Shown here: piece by piece, positions 9,603 to 17,369 of the stretch | Position numbering within the stretch: the stretch's first letter is position 1 | How the letters are laid out: each line of letters begins with the position of its first letter | Assembly: GCA_030066195.1 (NCBI GenBank) | Contig: JASJCB010000002.1 | Coordinates: 52,365 to 116,364, forward strand | Direction of reading: 5' to 3' | DNA: 64,000 bases | Origin: Acidobacteriota bacterium | Lineage (GTDB): Bacteria; Acidobacteriota; Holophagae; Acanthopleuribacterales; Acanthopleuribacteraceae | Program-made: the position numbers and the translations under genes | Notes under the pieces: generated by a model | Told to the model about the DNA's origin: nothing | Seen by the model: the letters and a program-made list of their open reading frames with translations, nothing else | Database searches by the model: none

Positions 9603-9833
9603 ATGCTCTTGTCTCACCTGGAAAAGGAACGTTGGAACGTTTTGAAAAGTTTACTGAACGAAGTGATGGACCTACCGCCGGAAAGCCGTCGTCGTTTTCT
9701 GGATATCAACTGCGGCACCGAGGGCCCCTTGCGTCGAGAAATGGATTCCCTGTTGGAAGTGGACACCGATATCACGGCCTTTCTGGATACACCCTTGGCC
9801 GGCTTGACCAATCTCTCCATGCAAACGGCATAA
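9603..9833 (+). pseudogene. N-terminal fragment of an acidobacterial-type Ser/Thr protein kinase
   Basis: A 76-codon frame starting at the ATG at 9603 (AGGAAAGAGGTG upstream). Its sequence ERWNVLKSLLNEVMDLPP, then RRRFLDINCGTEGPLRREMDSLL matches the conserved N-terminal extension of acidobacterial and planctomycete Ser/Thr kinases (pattern ERWxxxxxLFxEALxLPxxxRxxFLxxxCxxDxxLRxEVxSLL, from memory). The kinase domain that should follow is missing: a stop comes at 9833 and a hairpin repeat begins about 30 nt later. Most likely a truncated remnant; a free-standing small protein cannot be excluded because the frame is intact. Confidence 0.55.
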
Positions 9834-9864
9834 CGGCTGAGGGAAAAATCCAGGGCTCCGTCGA

Positions 9865-10004
9865 AGTCAAACATGAGCCGTTGACAGCCCCGAATTGACT
9901 CAATTCTTCCTGGGAAGGCCCAAAGATCCGCCTTTTGATGTTCGATTCTTCCCAGGAAGACATGAACATTTTGCATAAGATCTTCGATTGTTCCCGGGAA
10001 GAAC
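9865..10004 (+). repeat. Dispersed hairpin repeat, copy A
   Basis: Non-coding element made of a 23-nt flank (9865-9887) also found inverted at 51821-51843; an inverted repeat TCTTCCTGGGAAG (9905-9917) / CTTCCCAGGAAGA (9948-9960); a loop containing AAGATCCGCCTTTTGATGTT, also present in copy B; and a third palindromic unit TTCCCGGGAA at 9991-10000 preceded by TCGATTG, which matches the palindrome at 63973-64000. It sits between a truncated kinase fragment and the 3' end of the PQQ-propeller gene. Mobility or function is unknown. Confidence 0.85.
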
Positions 10005-10068
10005 TAAACATCTTTCGACCAAGTGAGCACCTATGCAACTCGCAAGGCTCCAAAAGACGCGGGCCTTG

Positions 10069-11643
10069 TCAGTCTAGCGGCAGTTCCAGGCAGACGGCTT
10101 CCTTGTGATTGCGCATCAACAATCGGTTCCCGGCCAGGGCCGGGGTGTTCCATGATTTACCGCCGAGCACCTGGATACTGCCGAGTTCTTTGTGGCCCTC
10201 GGGTCGGGCTTCCAATATATGCAAGCCGCCTCCTTCGGATTGTACCAACAGGTAACCGCCGGTCAGCAGCAACTGGCCATGGCCGTAACGTCCTTTCTTC
10301 CAGACCCGCTGCCCGTCGGCCGTGTCGACACAGGTCAGTACCCCGTCGTCCAATCCGTAGGCATGATCTCCGTATAAAACGAAGTTGGCGAACTTGGCCT
10401 TGAGTCTCGGGGTTTCGTAGATGGTTTCCGCGGAAAACGCGCTGTCTTGGTTCGCAACCCGGTACATTTTGGCGCCCAGTCCATAGCCCGCGGAAACCAG
10501 CACCCGGTCTCCGGACAGAACGCGAGGATTGGCCACGCTGGGTTTGTCCCCGGGCCAGGGCGTTTCCCACAAAACCCGGCCGTCGCGGGGATGATGGCCG
10601 GCGACGCTGCCGTTATTGAAAATCAGGATCATTGGGGACCCGGCCAGTGTGACCAACGAAGGCGAGCTGTAACCGGGCTTGGCGTTGCCGCCGGTCCAAA
10701 CAAGATCACCGTTGTCGGCATCGTAGGCCGCCAATGAGCGTCCGTTCGGCCCTCCCGGACTGACGACGACCAGGGTCCTGCCGCCGGCTGATTCGGAAGC
10801 AGGTATCACCAATGGCGAGCAACTGTAGCCCCAACGCGGTTTCTCCGCACCGTGTTCACGAGCGGTGTCCTTCTGCCACAGCAATTTCCCGCTCGCTGAA
10901 TCAAGACAGTTGAGCAAACCCAGTGCGCCCAGGCTATAAACTTTTCCGTCGGCGATGGTCGGCGTTGCTCGGGGACCGTTACCGCCCACGGTAGTGGCAA
11001 AACGTTGCGGGTCGCCATGTGCCCACACCAACTCGCCGGACTCCAATAGGTAACAGGTCACCATTTCCCGCTCGCCCCGCTGTTCCTGGGTCACGGCCAA
11101 ACCGTCTTTGACCGCAAAACCCGACCAGGCCGCGCCCACCGGGATGCGCCAAATTTCCCTTGGTGGTCGGGTCTTCCAGTCTGATGCGGGATCGATATTC
11201 TCGATCGTGCCGGTGCCATCCGGGCCCAGAAAACGAGGAAAGTCGCCACCGGCCCGGGTATTCCGTGTGGTGCGGCCCTCGGCGGTTATGGACCTGTTTG
11301 CCAGAGCCTCATCCGCCGGCGGCTCCCAGGACCATGCGAGAATCGGAATGACGTCACCGTCCACCTCGCGAATGTCCACGGCGCTGTACACGAATAATCC
11401 CAAGGCGATCAGAACGCCCAAACCGATGGCTTTGACCTTTCGTCGCAAGCGTGAAAAGAAGAAAAACCACAGCAGAAGGACGAAAACCGATCCACCTATC
11501 GCATAAAAGCTGACGAGCCATTTCACCGATTGCTGGGTCCAGTCAATCACGCCCCAAATGAAACCCAAAGCTGCCAAAAGAAAACCCAGGATATACAAAA
11601 CAGGCCGGAACCCGGCGGTCTTGGATTGGATCTCATCGTTCAT
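10069..11643 (-). CDS. Membrane-anchored PQQ-binding-like beta-propeller protein
   Basis: 524-residue protein. The frame is open to 11718, but the ATG at 11643 (MNDEIQSK) with TAGGAG upstream is the better start. Three transmembrane helices lie near residues 14-34, 43-64 and 72-92, followed by an extracytoplasmic PQQ-like propeller beginning with PRFLGPDGTG. Blade motifs such as SGKLLWQKDT, NGDLVWTGG, DGRVLWETPW and DGQRVWKKG recur. The PRFLGPxGTG opening is typical of the outer-membrane-protein-assembly (BamB)-like PQQ repeat proteins seen in planctomycetes and acidobacteria. No dehydrogenase catalytic domain is visible, so a role in binding or scaffolding is more likely than enzymatic activity. 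Confidence 0.85.
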   Translation of the reverse strand: MNDEIQSKTAGFRPVLYILGFLLAALGFIWGVIDWTQQSVKWLVSFYAIGGSVFVLLLWFFFFSRLRRKVKAIGLGVLIALGLFVYSAVDIREVDGDVIPILAWSWEPPADEALANRSITAEGRTTRNTRAGGDFPRFLGPDGTGTIENIDPASDWKTRPPREIWRIPVGAAWSGFAVKDGLAVTQEQRGEREMVTCYLLESGELVWAHGDPQRFATTVGGNGPRATPTIADGKVYSLGALGLLNCLDSASGKLLWQKDTAREHGAEKPRWGYSCSPLVIPASESAGGRTLVVVSPGGPNGRSLAAYDADNGDLVWTGGNAKPGYSSPSLVTLAGSPMILIFNNGSVAGHHPRDGRVLWETPWPGDKPSVANPRVLSGDRVLVSAGYGLGAKMYRVANQDSAFSAETIYETPRLKAKFANFVLYGDHAYGLDDGVLTCVDTADGQRVWKKGRYGHGQLLLTGGYLLVQSEGGGLHILEARPEGHKELGSIQVLGGKSWNTPALAGNRLLMRNHKEAVCLELPLD

Positions 11644-11864
11644 GGGCAATATACTCCTAATCGAATTGGAACCATTATACCCATAACCAAAGGCATGGAC
11701 CGACGTCGAAGACGACATGCAACCCTCTTGCAGGTGTAATGCCGGCCGGATTTGGGGATTCTAGAACCTCCCGATGTGTTTTCCAGGAACATTCGCCGGC
11801 ATTTAGCGCATTTGCCTAAAAAGTAGCCGTGAAGGAAGTCCTGGAATCGGGGCTTTGCCGTCGC

Positions 11865-14800
11865 TTACGGCGCTCCGGTCACCGGGAAGATCAGCCGGAC
11901 CGTTGTGCCCGGTTCGGGATTTCGATTTTCCAGTTGGATCGAACCGGCCAATTCCATCATGGTGGTGGCGGCGTGGTGGAGCCCCAAACCCTGGCCGCTG
12001 CTCTTTGTCGAAAAACCTTGTAGAAACACTTTTTCACGATCTTCCTCACTGATGCCGGGTCCGTTGTCTTCCAGTTCCAGGACGATGCCCTGTTCCACCT
12101 GCCTTGTGCGAATGCATATCAGGCCCGTTGCTTGCGGCCTTTGCATGATCGCCTCGGTAGCGTTCTCGATAAGGCCCAAAAGAGTGAGGCGCAACTTGGT
12201 TTTGGCCAGTTTCAGTTTGGGCAGGGGTTTTAACTCGGTTTGTATTGCGATATTTGCATCCTGGAGATGGTAATCCTGCATTTCCAGGGTCTCGACCACG
12301 AATTCGTTGATATCGATTTCCTCCATGTGGGTTATGGAACCGGCGTACTGCCGGCTTTGACGCAGAATATCGGTCATTTGGAACAGCGCCTGCTGCAAAC
12401 CGTTACTTGTTTTTTCCATCTTTTGATCGTGCTTATCGCAACGGTCGATGATTTTTTCCAGGGTCTGCAACCATTGACGACCTTGTTCTCCTTTGAACAG
12501 GTCCGGGCCGCCGGCCTCATGACTTTTTCCGGCCAGCACGATCCAGCGCTCCAACAGGTTTCGCCATCCGCGTTTGATGATGGTTTCGTGGAGGAGTTGG
12601 ACCGAAGTCTGAAAACTGTTGAAGGCATTGCCCATGTTGTGAAGGACATGGGCGGCGATTTCCGCCATGCCCGCCTGATGGGCCGCCGCCAACAGTTCTT
12701 TTTGCGCCTTGACCAGGTGCCTGGTGCGCTCGTCGACCAGGGCCTCCAGATGACGGTTCATATGGACCAGTTCCAAATGAGTTTTGACACGGGCGATCAA
12801 CTCGTCTTTATCGATAGGTTTGGTTATGTAATCGTTGGCGCCGACATCGAAACCTACCACCAGGTCGGAAATCTGGTTTTTTGCCGTCAAGAAAATCAAC
12901 GGCAGGTCGCGCACGGAGAATTCCCGGCGAAGTCGGCGACAGACCTCGTAACCGGACATGCCCGGCATCATGATATCCAGCAAGACCAAATCGAAGGATG
13001 CATCGTGTTGGAGTTGGGCCAGGGCTTGTTGACCGTCGGCTGCTTCGACAACCTGGTAGTTCTGCAAAGCGAGGTGATTGAGCAAGACACGGCGGTTGAC
13101 CAGGTCGTCGTCGACAACCAGGATTCGGGCAACCCCATCCTTCGCGCCACTTCGCGCGGCCGGTGCTGCCGGGTCGGGAAGTGATATTGGCGGCAAGGGT
13201 TGCGTTTGGGCGGGTCCGGCCGGCAGCAGTTGCGCTTTCTCCGGCCGGACCGGCATTGCCGGCCGGTCTTGCCGATCGGCCGGTTGGTCCTCGTCCCAGA
13301 GCGGTAAGCTGAAAGAAAAAGTAGAGCCGCGACCCAACTCGGACTGAACCCACAGGCGCCCGTTGTGTAATTCGACCAACTGGCGCGCGATGGTCAAACC
13401 AATCCCTGTACCGCCGTGGGCGCGGGCGATCGAGCCCTCGGCCTGTTGAAAGGATTCGAAGATATGCTCGAATTGGTCCTCGGGAATGCCGATGCCGGTA
13501 TCCTTGACGTGTACTGTCAAGCTATCCTTGCCGGCTTCGGCGGATACTTCAACGCGACCCTTCTCGGTAAACTTGACGGCGTTGCCGACCAGGTTGAACA
13601 GGATTTGGCTGACCCGATTCTCATCGGCTCGAGCCCTGGGCAAGCCGGCCGGTATGTTGTTGACCAGGTTGACCGGCTTCTCTCCGAAGAGAGATCGGCA
13701 CAGCGTAAGCACCACTTCACTTACAGCGCTTATATCCATCGCTTTCAGATCCAATTGAAGCACGTGGGTCTTCAATTTGGAGAAATCGAGGATGTCATCG
13801 ATGAGTCCGGCCAGTCGTTTGCCCGCGGCTACTACCAGGCCCAGATCTTGACGGCTCTTAGGGCTGAGTTCACCGCCGGAGCCCATCAGCATGGACTCGG
13901 TGAGACCGATAATCCCGTTCAGGGGCGTCCGCAGCTCATGGGAAGTGTTGGCCATGAACTCGTCCTTGAGTGCGTCTAATTGGCTCAATCGCCGGACGAC
14001 GGCGCGCTCGCGGGCCAATTTGAGCTTGTTGGCATAGATATAGGCAAAGACGGCCACGCCGAGAACGGCGACATAAAGCGCATAAGCCCACCAGGTCAAC
14101 CAGGGAGGCGGCCGGATATGGATCTCGATCGCCGCTTCCTCTTTTCCCCAGGCTCCCTCGTGATTACCGCCTTTCACCCTGAAAGTATACTTGCCGGCAT
14201 TAAGGTTCGTGAAGGGGGCCGTCCTCATGCCGGGGTTGGTATACAGCCAATCATCACTGAAGCCTTCCATTTTGTAGGCGTAACGGTTCCGGGAGGGGTT
14301 GGAGTAATCCATCAACGCCAACTCGAAGGAAAAGATCGAATCCTTGTAGGACAGGGTGATGGCTTCGGTTTCCTCGATCGGTCGGGTCAAGGGGGAAGTT
14401 TTATCCGGTACGACGGCGCGGTTGAAGAGCAGAAACCGGGTGATTGCGACTTTCCGGGGAACCGTAACTTCCCGAATCTCTTGCGGGACAAAGGCAGTCA
14501 ATCCGGTCATGCCGCCGAAATACATTTTGCCCTGAGCATCCTTGAAAAAAGCCCCCCGGTTAAATTCATCGCCTTGTAGTCCGTCATGAACGTCGAAGTT
14601 CCTGAACGTACCACCGCGAGGATCGAAACGGGCGATCCCCTTGTTGGTGCTCATCCACAGATAACCCTCGGAGTCGTCGAGGACCCCATAGATGGTGTCG
14701 TTGGGCAGGCCGTCCTTCACACGGTAATGGGCGAATCGCTCGCTTTCAATATTCAGGGCATTGAGACCGCCGCCGCGCGTGCCTACCCACAGTATTCGAT

Positions 14801-16511
14801 CGGGTTGCTCGGGGTCCGGTAACAGGCACATGACCCGGTCGTTGCTCAGGCTGTCGGGATCGTCGGGGTTGTGACGATATTGCGCCGTGCGGCTGCCCTT
14901 GAAGTCCAGGACATTCAGTCCACCGCCCTCGGTTCCCACCCAAAGGGTTCGCGAGTCGACGCCATGACGCACACGAATGACCTTGACCTGGTATTGGCTC
15001 GACCCGTTCGGGCCGGCGGCCTCGATTTCGATGTGTCTGAACCTATCAGTTTTCAGATCGAGGACATCGAGGCCGATATTCGTGCCGATCCACAATTCCT
15101 CCCGATCGGGGGGTTGGTATAGGGTGGTGATCCTATTGTGCCTCAAGCTGTCGGGGTCGTCGGGATCATGCCGATAGGTGCGGCATTTTCCAGTCGCGGG
15201 GTCCAACAAGGCAAGGCCGTTATCCGTCCCGACCCAAACCCCGGCCTCCGGGATGGGAAGAATGCTGAAAACCGTGGGGCTCGGCAGAGATGAAGGGTCG
15301 TCGGGATCAGGTCGATAATAACGAAATTGACCCCGGTCGGGCTCCCACATGTTGAGGCCCTCGCCGTCGGTTCCCACCCACAGCGGCCCGGAGCCGCCTC
15401 CCTGAATCGCGTAGATCGCGTTCGACTTCAAGCCCCCGTTTCCGAACGGATCAAGACCAAAGTATTCGAAACGGCGGCTTGGATTTAGGATGTTGATACC
15501 GCCGCCCGCGGTGCCGAACCAGAGCAGACCCGTCTCGTCCCTGTAGATGGCGGAAATGCGGTTGGAACTCAGGCTTTTAGGATCCAATAAATCATGATGG
15601 AAACTTCGGCCTTTCCGGCTGCCGGGTGCAAAGTAGAAGAGGCCTGAACCGGTACCCGCCCAGAGATAGCCCTCGTGCTCGTAAACTGCAACAACGGCGG
15701 GTTGGGGGCCCGATCCCTGGAGACGGAAAGGCCTGACTTGGGTGTCGCGCCCGGACTCGGTAAAGGCAACTCCCTGTTCACCGCCTATCCAAATAGTCCC
15801 GGACTGAGATTGAAAAAGTGTTTGTACTCCTTGGACCTCACTTTGAGCCGAAGCCGAATCGGATACGCGGAAAATATGCTTGAATCGGCTTTCTTGGAAA
15901 TCGAAGGTGCTCAAGCCTTTTGCGGTGCCCACCCATAGCGTGCCGCTACGGTCCACGAGGAGACATTGAACTCGATTATCCATCAAGCCGGCGGGGTTTT
16001 CGGGATCGTGCCGGAAGTTTTGGAAATGACCGAATTCGGGATCGAGAATATCGAGCCCGCCGTCCGTGCCGATCCAAAGCCGTCCTTCCCTGTCTTCGAC
16101 AACAGCGGAAACGGTGTTATGGCTCAACCCCTGCTCTTGACCGGGCTTATGACGATAGTTTGTGAAAGAACCCGTTGCCGGATCGAAAACGTCGAGACCT
16201 CCATGCATGGTTCCGATCCAGATCAAGCCGCGGCGATCTTGATGCAGGGCTTGGATGTGATTGTCCGAGATGGAATTCTCTGCCGGGTCGGGCCTGTATA
16301 TCCTGAATTCATATCCGTCATAACGGTTGAGACCGTCCTTGGTGCCGAACCACATGAAGCCTTTACGATCCTGCATGATGCAATTGACCATCACTTGGGA
16401 GAGACCCTCTTCCAGGGACAGTCTGCGAAAGCGAAAGGTGCTTTGGCTGAAGGCCGGGTGGGCGGCCGGACCGAGAGCCGTCAGCATGGCAATCATGAAC
16501 ACTAGTCTCAT
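11865..16511 (-). CDS. Beta-propeller hybrid sensor kinase with two kinase cores (propeller kinase 2)
   Basis: 1548-residue hybrid sensor. Signal peptide, then about 14 Reg_prop blades (for example LLWFGTAGGGINIL, ILWVGTRGGGLNAL), Y_Y_Y domain, and a transmembrane helix (WAYALYVAVLGVAVFAYIYA). Next come a classical HisKA with MANTSHELRTPLNG (His858), an HATPase (DTGIGIPEDQF, GTGIGLTIA), and a receiver domain RILVVDDDLVNR with phospho-acceptor Asp1179 in LLDIMMPGMSG. A linker helix leads to a second kinase with VLHNMGNAFNS (His1291) and HATPase motifs NATEAIM, EDNGPGIS, GQGLGLHHA. Having two complete kinase cores around one receiver is unusual. It is divergent from the peptide genes at 16879 with a shared 367-nt upstream region. 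Confidence 0.93.
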   Translation of the reverse strand: MRLVFMIAMLTALGPAAHPAFSQSTFRFRRLSLEEGLSQVMVNCIMQDRKGFMWFGTKDGLNRYDGYEFRIYRPDPAENSISDNHIQALHQDRRGLIWIGTMHGGLDVFDPATGSFTNYRHKPGQEQGLSHNTVSAVVEDREGRLWIGTDGGLDILDPEFGHFQNFRHDPENPAGLMDNRVQCLLVDRSGTLWVGTAKGLSTFDFQESRFKHIFRVSDSASAQSEVQGVQTLFQSQSGTIWIGGEQGVAFTESGRDTQVRPFRLQGSGPQPAVVAVYEHEGYLWAGTGSGLFYFAPGSRKGRSFHHDLLDPKSLSSNRISAIYRDETGLLWFGTAGGGINILNPSRRFEYFGLDPFGNGGLKSNAIYAIQGGGSGPLWVGTDGEGLNMWEPDRGQFRYYRPDPDDPSSLPSPTVFSILPIPEAGVWVGTDNGLALLDPATGKCRTYRHDPDDPDSLRHNRITTLYQPPDREELWIGTNIGLDVLDLKTDRFRHIEIEAAGPNGSSQYQVKVIRVRHGVDSRTLWVGTEGGGLNVLDFKGSRTAQYRHNPDDPDSLSNDRVMCLLPDPEQPDRILWVGTRGGGLNALNIESERFAHYRVKDGLPNDTIYGVLDDSEGYLWMSTNKGIARFDPRGGTFRNFDVHDGLQGDEFNRGAFFKDAQGKMYFGGMTGLTAFVPQEIREVTVPRKVAITRFLLFNRAVVPDKTSPLTRPIEETEAITLSYKDSIFSFELALMDYSNPSRNRYAYKMEGFSDDWLYTNPGMRTAPFTNLNAGKYTFRVKGGNHEGAWGKEEAAIEIHIRPPPWLTWWAYALYVAVLGVAVFAYIYANKLKLARERAVVRRLSQLDALKDEFMANTSHELRTPLNGIIGLTESMLMGSGGELSPKSRQDLGLVVAAGKRLAGLIDDILDFSKLKTHVLQLDLKAMDISAVSEVVLTLCRSLFGEKPVNLVNNIPAGLPRARADENRVSQILFNLVGNAVKFTEKGRVEVSAEAGKDSLTVHVKDTGIGIPEDQFEHIFESFQQAEGSIARAHGGTGIGLTIARQLVELHNGRLWVQSELGRGSTFSFSLPLWDEDQPADRQDRPAMPVRPEKAQLLPAGPAQTQPLPPISLPDPAAPAARSGAKDGVARILVVDDDLVNRRVLLNHLALQNYQVVEAADGQQALAQLQHDASFDLVLLDIMMPGMSGYEVCRRLRREFSVRDLPLIFLTAKNQISDLVVGFDVGANDYITKPIDKDELIARVKTHLELVHMNRHLEALVDERTRHLVKAQKELLAAAHQAGMAEIAAHVLHNMGNAFNSFQTSVQLLHETIIKRGWRNLLERWIVLAGKSHEAGGPDLFKGEQGRQWLQTLEKIIDRCDKHDQKMEKTSNGLQQALFQMTDILRQSRQYAGSITHMEEIDINEFVVETLEMQDYHLQDANIAIQTELKPLPKLKLAKTKLRLTLLGLIENATEAIMQRPQATGLICIRTRQVEQGIVLELEDNGPGISEEDREKVFLQGFSTKSSGQGLGLHHAATTMMELAGSIQLENRNPEPGTTVRLIFPVTGAP

Positions 16512-16878
16512 TGGATATCACTTTCAAAAAAAAGAACTCGGCGATAACCCATCTTTTTCGTTATCGGTTCAACTCCCGAATTCCTAAGTTGCAGATTTGG
16601 AAAAATGCGGCTCTTAGAAAAGTAGGCCCATAAAAGAATTCACGGTTTAGTGGACTATGGTAACGCCGTGTTAGATTGATGTGAAAGCCCCATGACCTGT
16701 TGCCTTCAACAGGGAAAGATTTCAAGCCGACCTTTTCGTTAATTATTGAGGGAACGGCAGTTTTACCAAGTTCTCTGATTTTACTTGTGGGCGCTTTACC
16801 GCTTCTGGTAAGCTGAAATGAAGTCACTTCGGCTTCGCTTTTTTAACGACCCCCATCACACTTCCTTTGGAGGATCTC
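16512..16878. promoter_or_regulatory. Divergent upstream region of propeller kinase 2 and peptide gene 1
   Basis: This 367-base region separates the start of propeller kinase 2 (minus) from the first peptide gene (plus). It is more AT-rich than the flanking genes. An imperfect inverted repeat GCTTTACC-GCTTCT-GGTAAGC lies at 16793-16813, and a short GAAG/CTTC hairpin followed by TTTTTT lies at about 16820-16844. Either could be an operator or attenuator, but no promoter boxes could be assigned with confidence. A minus-strand frame at 16561-16827 was judged spurious. Confidence 0.4.
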
Positions 16879-17064
16879 ATGAAAAAAATGAATTTGGATC
16901 AGTTGGAAGTCCGCAGTTTTGTGACCAGGTTTGAAAACAACCGTGACGAAACCCTCAAGGTGCAAGGCGGTAGTTTGCCTACCAATGAATTTAACACGTG
17001 TGTGGTTTGCGGCACCGGCAATTGCACCCTCGGTTGCAGCCTCGGAGAGCCCGGTTGCCTGTGA
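16879..17064 (+). CDS. Putative RiPP (pinensin-like lanthipeptide) precursor peptide 1
   Basis: 61-residue peptide starting at the ATG at 16879, with TTTGGAGG 5-8 nt upstream. The leader MKKMNLDQLEVRSFVT is followed by an acidic/basic spacer and ends at QGG (residues 29-31), a double-glycine cleavage site of the kind used by peptidase-containing exporters. The predicted core (32-61) has five Cys and several Ser/Thr, in the order NTC, VVC, GNC, LGC, PGC. The leader matches peptide 2 (17123) and peptide 3 (28437) and resembles pinensin-type class I lanthipeptide leaders (family knowledge from memory). No LanB/LanC-type enzyme is in the window. The modification type is inferred, not shown. Confidence 0.75.
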   Translation: MKKMNLDQLEVRSFVTRFENNRDETLKVQGGSLPTNEFNTCVVCGTGNCTLGCSLGEPGCL

Positions 17065-17122
17065 AGGCATTGGATCATCAACCCGTAGACATCGTGGATT
17101 GCACGGATTCAAGGAGGTAACC

Positions 17123-17323
17123 ATGAAGAAAGTGCCGTTACAGCAGTTGGAGATTCAAAGTTTCGTCACCAGCCCGGATCATGCCGATTCGGCTACGTTG
17201 CGCCTGGTCGGCGGGGGCGGCTCGGTGCTGCTCTGTCCGATTACGGGGGGTGATACGATCGCCTCGGTTCAGGTATGCGCCTCGGTTAATTGCACCACCT
17301 TCACCATCGCGACCTGCCCTTAA
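17123..17323 (+). CDS. Putative RiPP (pinensin-like lanthipeptide) precursor peptide 2
   Basis: 66-residue peptide with a strong AAGGAGG site 5 nt before the ATG, 58 nt downstream of peptide gene 1 and probably co-transcribed. The leader MKKVPLQQLEIQSFVT is nearly the same as in peptide 1, and a Gly-rich LVGGGG (residues 28-33) marks the likely leader end. The core is hydrophobic and Thr/Ser-rich with four Cys (LLCPITGG, QVCASVNC, ATCP at the C-terminus). The cores of the two peptides differ completely while the leaders agree, which is the usual pattern of a shared modification system acting on diverse products. It is followed by a strong hairpin and then convergent propeller kinase 3. Confidence 0.75.
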   Translation: MKKVPLQQLEIQSFVTSPDHADSATLRLVGGGGSVLLCPITGGDTIASVQVCASVNCTTFTIATCP

Positions 17324-17340
17324 TAACCATCGAAAACCAA

Positions 17341-17367
17341 CCGGCGGGGGTCACGAACCCTCGCCGG
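17341..17367. terminator. Strong hairpin between peptide genes and propeller kinase 3
   Basis: CCGGCGGGGGT (17341-17351) pairs with ACCCTCGCCGG (17357-17367) over 11 bp with one G-U pair and a 5-nt loop. It lies between convergent genes, 17 nt after the peptide 2 stop and 3 nt past the stop of propeller kinase 3. There is no T-tract, so it is probably a transcript-end stabiliser or weak bidirectional terminator. Confidence 0.6.
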
Positions 17368-17369
17368 GC

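Noticed and set aside
16561..16827. 88-residue minus-strand frame between propeller kinase 2 and peptide gene 1
   Set aside because: No ribosome site, no recognisable domain, and it lies in an AT-rich region more likely to be regulatory.
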